A stretch of 64,000 bases of DNA from Streptomyces achromogenes (GTDB taxonomy: Bacteria > Actinomycetota > Actinomycetes > Streptomycetales > Streptomycetaceae), in contig NZ_JAUSYH010000001.1 in NCBI RefSeq assembly GCF_030816715.1, forward strand, positions 3,162,001 to 3,226,000, in the 5' to 3' direction. Position numbers and translations under genes: made by a program. Position 1 is the stretch's first letter. Each line of letters starts with the position of its first letter. The notes below the pieces were generated by a model that searched no databases, was not told the DNA's origin, and worked only from the letters and a program-made list of their open reading frames with translations. Positions 37,190-46,694 of the stretch are shown one piece after another.

Positions 37190-38151
37190 CGGCAAGCGTC
37201 CTCGCGATCGACGCGGGCAACAGCAAGACGGACGTCGCGGTGGTCGCGGCCGACGGGGAGGTCCTCGCCACGGCCCGCGGCGAAGGCTTCCGTCCTCCCG
37301 CGGTGGGCGTGACGGCGGCGATGGACGCCCTCGGTGACACCGTCACGCGCGCGTACGGGGCGGCCGGGGTGACGGCGGCGTCGCACGTCTCGGCCTGTCT
37401 GGCCAACGCGGACCTGCCCGTGGAGGAGGAGCGACTGGCGGCGGCGTTGCACACGCGCGCGTGGGGCGCGTCGGTGGACGTCCGCAACGACACGTTCGCG
37501 ATCCTGCGGGCGGGCGTGGCCGAGCCCCGGGGCGTGGCCGTGGTCTGCGGCGCCGGCATCAACTGCGTGGGCATGCGCCCCGACGGCCGCACCGCCCGTT
37601 TCCCGGCCCTGGGCCGCGTGTCCGGCGACTGGGGCGGCGGCTGGGGCCTGGCCGAGGAGGCCCTCTGGCACGCGGCGCGGGCGGCGGACGGCAGGGGCGG
37701 ACCGACGGACCTGGCGCGTGCGCTCCCGGCCCACTTCGGGCTCCCGTCCATGTACGCGCTGATCGAGGCCCTGCACCTGGAACGCGTCCCGCCGTCCCGC
37801 CGCCACGAGCTGACCCCCGTCCTCTTCGCGACGGCCGCGGAGGGCGATCCGGTGGCGCGCACGATCGTCGACCGGCTGGCCCAGGAGGTGGTGACGATGG
37901 CGGCGGTGGCCCTGTCCCGTCTGGAGCTGCTGGAGGAGGAGACGCCGGTGCTGCTGGGCGGCGGCGTCCTGACCGCGGGACACCGGCAGTTGGACGACCG
38001 GGTCCGGGAGCTCCTCGCCGCGCGGGCCCCGAAGGCGGTCGCGCACGTGGTGCGGGCGCGGCCCGTGCTGGGGGCGGCGCTGCTGGGCCTGGACCGGACG
38101 GGAGCGGAGGTGGCGGCGCAGGACCGAACACGCGCCTTCTTCGAAGGGTGA
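37180..38151 (+). CDS. csnK: N-acetylglucosamine kinase-like BadF/BadG/BcrA/D ATPase
   Basis: 323 aa actin-fold kinase. PHOSPHATE-1 loop SVLAIDAGNSKTDVAVV, then VDVRNDTFAILRAG, VVCGAGINCVG and the adenosine loop VLLGGGVLTAGH. Probably phosphorylates imported glucosamine sugars. GTG start overlaps the csnH stop by 10 bp. Last gene of the csn set; the following 380 bp are non-coding. Confidence 0.9.
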   Translation: MGLTASVLAIDAGNSKTDVAVVAADGEVLATARGEGFRPPAVGVTAAMDALGDTVTRAYGAAGVTAASHVSACLANADLPVEEERLAAALHTRAWGASVDVRNDTFAILRAGVAEPRGVAVVCGAGINCVGMRPDGRTARFPALGRVSGDWGGGWGLAEEALWHAARAADGRGGPTDLARALPAHFGLPSMYALIEALHLERVPPSRRHELTPVLFATAAEGDPVARTIVDRLAQEVVTMAAVALSRLELLEEETPVLLGGGVLTAGHRQLDDRVRELLAARAPKAVAHVVRARPVLGAALLGLDRTGAEVAAQDRTRAFFEG

Positions 38152-38533
38152 GCTCTCCGCCCTCGGCAGAATGCGTCGCCCCCGCCTTCGGCAGGCCGCG
38201 TCGCCCCCGTCCTCGGCAGGCCGCGTCGCCCTCGCCCTCGCCCTGCGGAGTCGGGCACCCCCGCCACGCGAAGGCCGAGCCTCCCCCGCCGGGGGCGCGG
38301 GCCGTGTCGCCGGGCTCGCGGCTCTGCCGCGGGCGCCGGGCGCGCGACCAGCCACGACGCCCCGCGCACCGAAACCGACGCACGCCCCCGGGAAGGAACC
38401 GAACACCCGCCCCAGGCGTATTCATGGGCAGGGGTGACTGCGATCTGATCAAGATCCAGTGAAGGCCGGTGTGCAGTACCGCTCCCGCCAGGGATACTGA
38501 CCGGCGGGAGATGACCATGGGGGAGGTCGAACA
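38152..38533. other. 382-bp intergenic region with tandem repeats
   Basis: Starts with about three copies of a 24-bp unit (CTCGGCAGGCCGCGTCGCCC type, 38160-38240), then low-complexity GC sequence, then an AT-richer end holding GATCTGATCAAGATC, a weak -10-like GATACT (38493-38498) and the ribosome binding site GGGGGAGG of the next gene. No gene seen. Confidence 0.5.
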
Positions 38534-39928
38534 GTGGCAGATCCGGCAACCAGCACGGCACCACAGCCGGTCAAGGCGCCGGTGCCGACGCCTTCCGGCC
38601 CGCGCCGGACGGCGTTCGCCGAGGGCGTCGACCGGGCCCGTGCCGCGGCGACCACCGAGCCCGGGCGGCTGCGTGTCATCGGCGCCGTCCTCGCCCTGCT
38701 CGTCCTCGCCTTCGGCGCGGTGACGGCGTGGCAGACCACCGACCGCGCGGCCGCCGCCGACGACGTGCTGCACAAGAGCCAGCCGCTGAGCTCGGACGCG
38801 GCCGACATCTACCGTTCGCTGGCCGGCGCCAACACGGCCGCCTCCGACGGCTTCCTGGCGGGCGGCCAGGAGACGGCGACGTCCCGGCAGCGCTATGAGG
38901 ACAACATCGACAACGCGGCCGAGAAGCTCGTCCACGCCGCCAACAGCGCCGACGCCGACTCCGCCTCCACGGAGTACATCGTCAAGCTGAACACGATGCT
39001 GCCCGAGTACAAGGGCCTGGTGGAGCGGGCGCGGACGTACAACCGGCAGGGCTTCCCGGTGGGCGGCGCCTACCTGCGCTACGCCAACCAGAAGATGCAG
39101 GACGAGATGCTCCCGGCGGCCCAGGAGCTCTACGACAGCGAGAACCGGCGGCTCCAGGACGACTACGGCGACGCCACCCCCTACCCGTGGGCGGCGATCG
39201 CGCTCGGCGTGGTCGCGCTGGCGGGCCTGGCCTGGGCGCAGCACCGCAACTACCGCCGTACGAACCGGGTCCTGAACCACGGCCTGGTCGCAGCGACGGC
39301 CACCACGACGGTCGTCCTGCTGTGGCTGGTGGTCGGTCACAGTGTGGCCCGCGCCGGGCTCGACGACTCCTACGACCACGGCGTCCGCTCCCTGAACGTG
39401 CTGCACGACGCGCGGATCGCCTCCCTCAAGGCGCGGGGGAACGAGAACCTGACCCTGGTGGCGCGCGGCGCCGAGACGGTGAAGGTGACCGCCGACGGCA
39501 AGGACGTGACGCTCGACAAGTACGACCACGACTTCACCACCGACATGAACGACCTCGGCAAGGGCCTCGCCCAGGCGGCGAAGCTCGCCGACGACGAGGC
39601 CGGCGAGAAGCCGGTCGCGTCGGCCGAGAGCAACATGGCGGAGTGGAAGGAGCGCCACACCGCGGCCCGCGCGCAGGACGACAACGGCAACTACGAACAG
39701 GCCCTGGCCCTCGTGATCGGCGGGAAGAACGCGACCGGCGCGTGCTTCGACAGCGTCGACGACAATCTCGCCACGGCACTGGGGCACGAGCGGGACGAGT
39801 TCCGGAAGGCGGCGAGCGGCGGTCTGAACGCGATGACGGGGCTGCCGATCGGTGCCGCCGTGCTCGCCGTGCTGGGCGCGGCGGGCGCGGTCCTCGGCAT
39901 CGGCCGCAGGCTGTCGGAGTACCGGTGA
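38534..39928 (+). CDS. GlnX-like membrane sensor protein of the PknG module
   Basis: 464 aa. Four membrane helices (about 46-66, 217-236, 251-273, 437-458) enclose two extracytoplasmic helical domains; the first (DDVLHKSQPLSSDAADIYRSLAGANTAASDGFLAGG) resembles four-helix-bundle chemoreceptor sensors. In mycobacteria GlnX with this topology partners GlnH to sense extracytoplasmic Asp/Glu/Gln and activates PknG. Here a GlnH-like protein follows with TGATG overlap and a PknG-like kinase is encoded downstream, which supports the same role. GTG start after GGGGGAGG. Confidence 0.72.
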   Translation: MADPATSTAPQPVKAPVPTPSGPRRTAFAEGVDRARAAATTEPGRLRVIGAVLALLVLAFGAVTAWQTTDRAAAADDVLHKSQPLSSDAADIYRSLAGANTAASDGFLAGGQETATSRQRYEDNIDNAAEKLVHAANSADADSASTEYIVKLNTMLPEYKGLVERARTYNRQGFPVGGAYLRYANQKMQDEMLPAAQELYDSENRRLQDDYGDATPYPWAAIALGVVALAGLAWAQHRNYRRTNRVLNHGLVAATATTTVVLLWLVVGHSVARAGLDDSYDHGVRSLNVLHDARIASLKARGNENLTLVARGAETVKVTADGKDVTLDKYDHDFTTDMNDLGKGLAQAAKLADDEAGEKPVASAESNMAEWKERHTAARAQDDNGNYEQALALVIGGKNATGACFDSVDDNLATALGHERDEFRKAASGGLNAMTGLPIGAAVLAVLGAAGAVLGIGRRLSEYR

Positions 39929-40977
39929 TGGGGGGCGTGACGATGCGTGTGCGACGTGTGCGGGCGGGTCTGAGGGGCTGGGGCGGAGTCGGCGCGATGG
40001 CAGGCCTGTGCGCCCTCGCGCTGGCCCTGGTGCTGCTGCTGCCGTGGACCGGCTCTGGACCGGCCGCCGGCGCGGGAGCCGGCCGGGGCGGACGGGGCGT
40101 CGCCTCGGGCACCCCGGCGGCCGACGCGACCTGCACGGACCCGGAGAAGCAGACGCTGGCGCCCTCGAGCGCGGACGGCACGACGATCGCCGCGATCAAG
40201 GCCCGGCAGGGCGAGAAGCGCAAGCTGATCGTCGGCGTCGACCAGAACAGCTACCGCTGGGGTTACCGCGATCCCAACAACTCCGTCGCGGAACTCGAGG
40301 GCTTCGACATCGACCTGGTCCACCGGATCGCGCAGGACATCCTCGGCGACCCGAAGGCGGTCCAGTTCAAGGCCATCCCGACCAACCAGCGCGTCCCGGC
40401 CATCCAGGAGGGCCGGGTCGACATGGTCGTGCGCACCATGACGATCTCCTGCGCCCGGCTCGGCGACGTCGCGTTCTCCGCGCCGTACTTCAAGACCGGC
40501 CAGCAGGTCCTCGCCCCCAAGTCCTCGTCCGTGGACGGCTACGACGCGACGCTGGCGAAGAAGAAGATCTGCGCGGCGGCCGGTTCGACGGCCTACACCA
40601 GGCTGGCGGACGACCAGAAGGCCGGCAAGCTCGCGGCCGGCGCCACCATCGCCACCGTCCCCAATCAGCTCGACTGTCTGGTGCGGTTGCAGCTCGGCGA
40701 GGCCGACGCGGTGGTCACCGACGGTGCGCTCGCGGCCAGTCAGGCCGCGCAGGACCCGACGGTGGAGCTCAAGGGGGCCCCGTTCACGACCGAGTACTAC
40801 GGCGTGGCGATGAAGAGCGACGCGAGCGATCTGGTACGCCGGGTCAACCAGATCCTGGTGGCGTACAGCGCGAACGGCTGGCAGGCGTCGTACGACAAGT
40901 GGCTGTCGGCCACACTGGGCGGTGACGCGGCCACGTCGAGGCCGCCCGCACCGCCGCAGTACCTGCGCACGAGCTGA
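39928..40977 (+). CDS. GlnH-like glutamate/aspartate-binding protein, membrane anchored
   Basis: 349 aa family-3 amino-acid-binding protein: KLIVGVDQNSYRWGYRDPNNSVAELEGFDIDLVHRIA, PAIQEGRVDMVVRTMTISCARLGDVAFSAPYF, QLGEADAVVTDGA. Mycobacterial GlnH is a lipoprotein, but here the N-terminal hydrophobic segment (LALALVLLLPW) has no lipobox cysteine, so it is probably an uncleaved anchor. No permease or ATPase genes are adjacent, consistent with sensing rather than uptake. Start ATG 39928 overlaps the GlnX-like stop; ATG 39943 is an alternative. Confidence 0.8.
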   Translation: MGGVTMRVRRVRAGLRGWGGVGAMAGLCALALALVLLLPWTGSGPAAGAGAGRGGRGVASGTPAADATCTDPEKQTLAPSSADGTTIAAIKARQGEKRKLIVGVDQNSYRWGYRDPNNSVAELEGFDIDLVHRIAQDILGDPKAVQFKAIPTNQRVPAIQEGRVDMVVRTMTISCARLGDVAFSAPYFKTGQQVLAPKSSSVDGYDATLAKKKICAAAGSTAYTRLADDQKAGKLAAGATIATVPNQLDCLVRLQLGEADAVVTDGALAASQAAQDPTVELKGAPFTTEYYGVAMKSDASDLVRRVNQILVAYSANGWQASYDKWLSATLGGDAATSRPPAPPQYLRTS

Positions 40978-41033
40978 GGGACCACCACCGGGCGGCACGC
41001 CGGAGCCACCGCCGGCGGACGGCCGAGGAGGAC

Positions 41034-41095
41034 GGGCGGGGACGGACGGGGCAGGACAGGCGGGGCGGGACAGGCGGGGCAGGGCAGGCAACGGA
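41034..41095. repeat. Short G-rich tandem repeat
   Basis: Repeats of GACAGGCGGGGC(G/A)GG-type units fill the 155-bp spacer before the next gene. No terminator or gene is seen in the spacer. Confidence 0.55.
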
Positions 41096-41132
41096 CAGAG
41101 CAGCGGACCGACACAGCAGCGAGAGGTGATCG

Positions 41133-42471
41133 ATGGGCGTCACGGGACCCCCCGGGCCGGTCATGGACCGGGACGAGGTCGACCGTGCGCTGGCGCGGCT
41201 CGGCGCGGAACACGAGGCGATCGAGACCTCGCTCCTCGCCCTGCAGGACCACGCGGGCCGCAGGCTCCTCGAGGGCGCCGAGCTCACCGGCGTCACCAAG
41301 GAGCGCTGGGCGTCCGCGGAGACGTCGATCACCCTGCTGTGGGCCTACTTCGACGCGTACACGGCCGCCCTGCGCGGCGCCCGCGAGATCCGCTCACGCC
41401 GCCGCTGGTCCAGCCGCGAGGACCTGGCGGAGCTGACGGAACTGCTGCGCGGCGAGTCCGTCACCGTCGCCGGATCGCTCGCGGGTCCCACGGCCGCGAC
41501 GGCCAACGCGCCCACGCTGCACGGCACGGGCAGGCTCAGCCAGAGCTTCTCCCTGACGACGCTCGTCGACCGGATGAACGAGCTGTACGCGTCGTCGCTG
41601 GACATGGTCGTGGCCGCCGACGCGGTGTGGTCGGCGCTGCCCGCCCGGATAGACCTCCTGGCCGCGGAGCTCCAGCGCACCCGCCGACTGGCGCACTCCG
41701 TAGGCGTCCGCCCGGGCGAACACCCGGCGGGCGACGACCTGGAACGCATCACCCGCACGCTGACCGACCTGCGCGAGCGGGTGGTGTCGGACCCGCTCGC
41801 CTACTGGACGCCGGCGCAGGGCAGTTCGGCGCCCGGCGGCGGCCGTCCCGACACCACGGTGTACGACCGCGAGGCACGCGCCCTGGACGACGTGCGCCGG
41901 GAGATCGACGCGGTCCTGACGGTCCGGCAGGACGCCGAGCAGCGGCTGGTACGGCTGCGGGACGTCCTCAGCCGCGCCGACCGCACCCTCGCCGAGGCCG
42001 CGCGCCGCACGCGGCGAGGTGCTGGCGAAGATCGCCGCCACCGAGGTGCCGGTGGTCAGCGGCCCGCCGACCGCGTTGCAGGAGCAGCTCGCGACGGCCG
42101 CCGAGTACCGCCGGCACGCCCAGTGGCACCGCCTGTCCCCGCTCCTGGAGTCCCTGGAGCAGAAGGCGGAGGACGAACTGCTGCGCGCCCGCGAGTCGTT
42201 GGGCGCGGTCACCCAGCCGCTGGCGGTCCGCGCGGAGCTGCGCGGCCGCCTCGACGCGTACAAGGCGAAGGTCGCCCGTCACGGGCTCGCCGAGGACCCG
42301 TTCCTCATCGAGCGCTACGACGCGGCGCGCCGCATGCTGTGGAGCGCACCCTGCGATCTGCGCGTCGCCGAACAGGCCGTCCTGCGCTTCCAGCAGGCGG
42401 CCGCCGAACTGCTCAGCGCGCCACGCGTGCCGGAGCAGGGCGGGCCTCAGGACCACAGGGGGGAGCAGTAG
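41133..42471 (+). pseudogene. Helical hypothetical protein in the PknG operon, frameshifted
   Basis: Expected 445 aa, predominantly helical with long charged stretches (DVRREIDAVLTVRQDAEQRLVRLRDVLSRADRTLAEA then RGEVLAKIAATEVPVV). The first frame runs cleanly to about residue 290, where one extra C (41998/41999) shifts it; removing it gives LAEARAARGEVLAKI and an open frame to 42471, 2 bp before the pknG ATG. As given, the first frame reads into Arg-rich nonsense and on into pknG. No known domain; its fixed place between GlnH and PknG suggests a signalling partner. May be a sequencing error. Confidence 0.75.
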
Positions 42472-42473
42472 CC

Positions 42474-45176
42474 ATGAGTCAGGCAGGGCAGGCGTGTCAG
42501 CGGCCGGGCTGCGAGGGGTCGTACGAGGACGTGGGCGGCGGCGAGCTGTACTGCGACACCTGCGGTCTGGCCCCCGTCGTGTCGGCCGGGGGTCCCGCCT
42601 CCGGCGAAGGCCTGGTGGGCTCGCCGCCGACCGGGGTGACCGGCGGCGGCAAGGGCTCGTCGGGCAGCGCCAGTTCACGTAGCAGTGCGCGCAGCGCGCG
42701 TACGACGTCGCAGTCGGCGAAGTCCCGCCGCTCGGTGTCCGGGCGGCTGTCGCGCTCGCTCTCGGGCACGTCGACGGGCCGGTCGGTGTCGGTGCGCAGC
42801 TCCGGCTCGACGTCGAGCTCCTCCGGGCGGGCCCGGCTGGGCGCCGGACTGGTCATGGTGCCGCAGGTGCCGAAGCCGGACCCGCGCTCGATGGTGCTGG
42901 ACAACCCCGAGGTGCCCGAGCGCAAGCGGTTCTGCTCGCGCTCCGACTGCGGTGCCCCGGTGGGCCGTTCGCGCGGCGAGCGGGAGGGTCGCACGGAGGG
43001 TTTCTGCACCAAGTGCGGCCACCCGTACTCCTTCGCGCCGAAGCTGAAGGCCGGCGACGTCGTGCACGGCCAGTACGAGGTCGTGGGCTGCCTCGCGCAC
43101 GGCGGGCTCGGCTGGATCTACCTGGCCATCGACCGCCCGGTGGGCGACCGGTGGGTCGTCCTGAAGGGCCTCCTGGACACCGGCGACCAGGACGCGATGG
43201 CCGCGGCCATCTCCGAGCGGCGCTTCCTCGCCGAGATCGAGCACGCCAGCATCGTGCGGATCTACAGCTTCGTCGAACACCTCGACCAGCGCACCGGCTC
43301 CCTCGACGGCTACATCGTCATGGAGTACATCGGCGGCAAGTCCCTCAAGGAGATCGCCAACGACCGCCGCACCCCGCAGGGCAAGCGGGACCCGCTCCCC
43401 GTCGAGCAGGCCTGCGCGTACGGCATCGAGGCGCTCGAGGCGCTCGGTCATCTGCACAGCCGCAACCTGCTGTACTGCGACTTCAAGGTCGACAACGCGA
43501 TCCAGAGCCAGGACGAACTCAAGCTGATCGACATGGGCGCGGTCAGACGCATGGACGACGACGAGTCGGCCATCTACGGCACCATCGGCTACCAGGCGCC
43601 CGAGGTCGCCGAGGTCGGCCCGTCGGTCGCCTCCGACCTGTACACGGTGGGCCGCACGCTCGCCGTCCTGACCTTCGACTTCCAGGGCTACACGACCGTC
43701 TTCGTGGATTCGCTGCCCGACCCCGACAACATCGAGGTCTTCCGGCAGTACGAGTCCTTCTACCGGTTCCTGGTCCGCGCCACCGACCCCGACCCGGACC
43801 GCAGGTTCGCCTCCGCCCAGGAGATGGCGGAGCAGCTGACGGGCGTGCTGCGCGAGGTCGTCTCCCTGCAGAGCGGCCGGGCACGGCCCGCGCTGTCGAC
43901 GCTGTTCGGCCCGGAGGTCAAGGTCACGGACACCGAGCTGTTCCCGAAACTGGACGGGGAGGTGTCGCGGCTGGGCGCGCGCGTCGCCGTCACGTCCCGG
44001 CAACTGTTCGGGGGCGCACGGTCCGCGACGGCGTCGGCCGGCGGCGCCGGTCGCACGGCCGCCCTCGCCGCCGCTCCCGGCACGCCGGCAGGTCCGCCGT
44101 CCGCACTGCCGGGCGGCGCCGCTCCCGCTCTCGCTCCGGCTGCCGCGGGCCCGACGTCCCCCGTCGCGGTCGGCGGTGCACGGCCGGGCGCCGGCGGTGC
44201 GACCGCGCCCGGCGTTCCCGCCGCGCCGGTCGCCCCCGGTCTCGTCCGGGCCGTTCCCGCGCCCGCCGCGGCCCTCGCGCTGCCCGCTCCCCATGTCGAC
44301 CCCAGCGACCCCAACGCGGGTTTCCTCGCAGGTCTGCTGGCGTCCGCGCCGGCCGAACTGATCACGGCCCTCGCGGCCGCGCCGGCGCCGTCGGTCGAGA
44401 CCCGGCTGCGGCAGATCCGCGCCTGGCTGGAGAACGGCGACCACCAGGCGGCCCTCATGTCGCTGTCGAAACTGGAGGGCGAACGGTCCGACGACTGGCG
44501 GGTGGTCTGGTACCGGGGCATGGCCTCGCTGGTCACCGGCGACCACGAGGGCGCCGCGCTGGCCTTCGACGCGATCTACGACGCCTTCCCCGGCGAGACC
44601 ACGCCGAAGCTGGCCCTCGGCCTGTGCGCGGAGGTGCTGGGGCAGCTGGACAACGCCGCCGAGTACTACCGGCTGGTGTGGTCGACCGACCCGAGCTATG
44701 TGAGCTCCGCCTTCGGCCTGGCCCGCGTGCAGCTCGCGGCCGGCGACCGCGGCGGCGCCGTACGGACGCTGGAGTCGGTGCCCGAGTCCTCCATCCACTA
44801 CACCGCGGCCCGGGTCGCCGCCGTGCGCGCGAGGCTCCGGCAGCGGACCGCCGCCGCCTCCGACGTACCCTTCCTGGAGGATCTCACCGCCGCCGCGGCC
44901 CAGGTCGAGGCGCTGGACGCCTACGGTCTGGACCCGAAGCGGCGCGAGCAGCTGTCCGCCGAAGTCCTCGGCTGCGCCCTCGACTGGATACTCTCCGGTG
45001 GCCAGGGCGCGGGACCGGCCGCCCGGGTGCTGCTCGGCAGCCAACTGGACGAACGGGGGCTGCGCTTCGGGCTGGAGCGCTCGTACCGCACGCTGGCCCG
45101 GCTGGCGACCGGCGGTGAGGAGAGAGTCGACCTGGTGGAACGTGCCAATCGTTACCGCCCCCGGACGTGGGTGTAG
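42474..45176 (+). CDS. pknG: PknG-like serine/threonine protein kinase with zinc ribbons and TPR domain
   Basis: 900 aa soluble kinase. A first zinc ribbon (Cys8, 13, 27, 30) and a Ser-rich linker precede a rubredoxin-like site (Cys154, 159, 178, 181) as in PknG. The kinase domain has Lys231 (WVVLKGL), catalytic Asp336 in YCDFKVDN (no HRD arginine) and DMG at 353-355 replacing DFG. After a low-complexity Ala/Pro linker (about 515-610) the C-terminal 280 residues are TPR-like. Mycobacterial PknG phosphorylates the FHA protein GarA to control glutamate metabolism; an FHA protein is encoded downstream. The extra N-terminal ribbon is an addition to the classic architecture. Confidence 0.92.
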   Translation: MSQAGQACQRPGCEGSYEDVGGGELYCDTCGLAPVVSAGGPASGEGLVGSPPTGVTGGGKGSSGSASSRSSARSARTTSQSAKSRRSVSGRLSRSLSGTSTGRSVSVRSSGSTSSSSGRARLGAGLVMVPQVPKPDPRSMVLDNPEVPERKRFCSRSDCGAPVGRSRGEREGRTEGFCTKCGHPYSFAPKLKAGDVVHGQYEVVGCLAHGGLGWIYLAIDRPVGDRWVVLKGLLDTGDQDAMAAAISERRFLAEIEHASIVRIYSFVEHLDQRTGSLDGYIVMEYIGGKSLKEIANDRRTPQGKRDPLPVEQACAYGIEALEALGHLHSRNLLYCDFKVDNAIQSQDELKLIDMGAVRRMDDDESAIYGTIGYQAPEVAEVGPSVASDLYTVGRTLAVLTFDFQGYTTVFVDSLPDPDNIEVFRQYESFYRFLVRATDPDPDRRFASAQEMAEQLTGVLREVVSLQSGRARPALSTLFGPEVKVTDTELFPKLDGEVSRLGARVAVTSRQLFGGARSATASAGGAGRTAALAAAPGTPAGPPSALPGGAAPALAPAAAGPTSPVAVGGARPGAGGATAPGVPAAPVAPGLVRAVPAPAAALALPAPHVDPSDPNAGFLAGLLASAPAELITALAAAPAPSVETRLRQIRAWLENGDHQAALMSLSKLEGERSDDWRVVWYRGMASLVTGDHEGAALAFDAIYDAFPGETTPKLALGLCAEVLGQLDNAAEYYRLVWSTDPSYVSSAFGLARVQLAAGDRGGAVRTLESVPESSIHYTAARVAAVRARLRQRTAAASDVPFLEDLTAAAAQVEALDAYGLDPKRREQLSAEVLGCALDWILSGGQGAGPAARVLLGSQLDERGLRFGLERSYRTLARLATGGEERVDLVERANRYRPRTWV

Positions 45177-45179
45177 TTG

Positions 45180-46514
45180 ATGTCGCAGATGCCCCGGCAG
45201 GCCGCCCTGCCGACGTGTCCGAGCTGCGCGGAGCCGCTCGACGCGGGTGACCGTTTCTGCGGTGCGTGCGGATACGACCTGTCCGTCGTACCGCCGAGCC
45301 CGGACGACCACCCGACCCTGACGATGAACGGCTCGGCCCTGCCGGCTCCTGCCGAGACCGGTGGCGCGGTCCGGGACGTCCGGGACGACCGACGAGCCCG
45401 GGAGGCGCCTCCCGGGGCGCCCACGGCCCCCGGTGTTTCCGGCGGCCCGGGTGCGGCTGGTGTTTCCGGTGTTGCTGCCGGATCCGGGGTGTCCGACGTC
45501 TCCGGTGTCCGGTTCGACCGGCTCGCCGAGCCGGACGAGTACGCCCTGCAGGCGCCGGACCCGCGGGTCGCGGCCGAGGCCGCCGTCGTGGCGGAGAGCG
45601 CGAAGGTGTGCGTGGCCTGCCGCGCGGGCCGGGTCGACGACGACGGGTACTGCGAGAACTGCGGCCACGCCCAGCCGCGCGAACGCGACCACATGGAACT
45701 GGAGTCGGGCCCGATCGCCGCCGTCAGCGACCGCGGTCTGCGCCACCACCGCAACGAGGACGCCTTCGGCCTCGGCTGCACCGCCCTGCCCGACGGCTCG
45801 CCGGCGCTCGTGGCGATCGTCTGCGACGGCGTGTCCTCCGCGACCCGCCCGGACGACGCCTCCCTCGCCGCGTCGAAGGCGGCGAGCGAGACGCTGCTGG
45901 CCGCTCTGCCGCAGGGCACGCACCCCCAACAGGCCATGCACGAGGCGATCGTCGCCGCCTCCCACGCGGTCAACGCGCTGGCCGAGGAGCCCGCCACGGC
46001 CCGCGAGCACGCCCCGCACCAGAACGCCCCCGCCTGCACCCTGGTGGGCTCGGTGGTCACCGCCGGGCTGCTGGTCGTCGGGTGGGTCGGCGACAGCCGC
46101 GCCTACTGGGTCCCGGCGGACCGCAGTTCACCGCCGGCCCGCCTCACCGAGGACGACTCGTGGGCCGCGCAGATGGTCGCCGCGGGCCTGATGAACGAGG
46201 CGGAGGCCTACGCCGACGAGCGCGCCCACGCGATCACCGGCTGGCTCGGCGCCGACGCCTACGAACTGGAGCCGCACACCGCTTCCTTCAAGCCGGACCG
46301 CCCCGGCGTGGTGGTGGTGTGCACCGACGGCCTGTGGAACTACGCGGAGGCGGCGGAGGAGATGGCGGGCGTCGTCCCGCCGGACGCCTCGGCCCGGCCG
46401 CTGCACAGCGCACGCGTCCTGGTCGGCCACGCCCTGGACGGCGGGGGCCACGACAACGTAACAGTGGCCGTCGTGCCGTTCCCCGCCCCCGCGCAGGGGG
46501 CAGGATCGGCCTGA
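45180..46514 (+). CDS. PP2C-family serine/threonine phosphatase with double zinc ribbon
   Basis: 444 aa. N-terminal zinc ribbon (Cys13, 16, 27, 30: CPSCAEPL...CGACGYD), a disordered Pro/Gly/Val-rich linker, a second ribbon (CVACRAGRVDDDGYCENCGH), then a PP2C domain: SDRGLRHHRNEDAFG, IVCDGVSSATR, VGWVGDSRAYW, VVCTDGLWNYAE and HDNVTVAVV, keeping the metal-binding Asp residues. Opposes the adjacent PknG-like kinase by dephosphorylating Ser/Thr. ATG 45180 lies 3 bp after the pknG stop, so the pair is co-translated. Confidence 0.9.
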   Translation: MSQMPRQAALPTCPSCAEPLDAGDRFCGACGYDLSVVPPSPDDHPTLTMNGSALPAPAETGGAVRDVRDDRRAREAPPGAPTAPGVSGGPGAAGVSGVAAGSGVSDVSGVRFDRLAEPDEYALQAPDPRVAAEAAVVAESAKVCVACRAGRVDDDGYCENCGHAQPRERDHMELESGPIAAVSDRGLRHHRNEDAFGLGCTALPDGSPALVAIVCDGVSSATRPDDASLAASKAASETLLAALPQGTHPQQAMHEAIVAASHAVNALAEEPATAREHAPHQNAPACTLVGSVVTAGLLVVGWVGDSRAYWVPADRSSPPARLTEDDSWAAQMVAAGLMNEAEAYADERAHAITGWLGADAYELEPHTASFKPDRPGVVVVCTDGLWNYAEAAEEMAGVVPPDASARPLHSARVLVGHALDGGGHDNVTVAVVPFPAPAQGAGSA

Positions 46515-46694
46515 GGCCGCAGAACGAACTACGGGAAACCCGGGAATCACGGGCATCACGCGAACCCCGGGATTCACGGTGAGCACGGCAGTCATCGCAG
46601 TGACGGGGAAGCACGCGTGCGGACCGGAGGGGACCGGTCCGTGTCCAGACATCGCCCTACCGACGTGGGGTTTCCGAGGGGGATTTGAGTAGGC

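Noticed and set aside
38160..38240. CRISPR-like array of direct repeats
   Set aside because: Units are adjacent with no unique spacers, and no cas genes are present; simple tandem repeats.
41998..45176. A single 1347-residue fusion of the helical protein and the PknG-like kinase
   Set aside because: The join is made only of frameshift nonsense; pknG has its own ATG and the helical protein continues in another frame up to it.
42675..46019. 1114-codon antisense frame across pknG and the phosphatase
   Set aside because: No domain motifs, shadow composition; both plus-strand genes have clear catalytic motifs.
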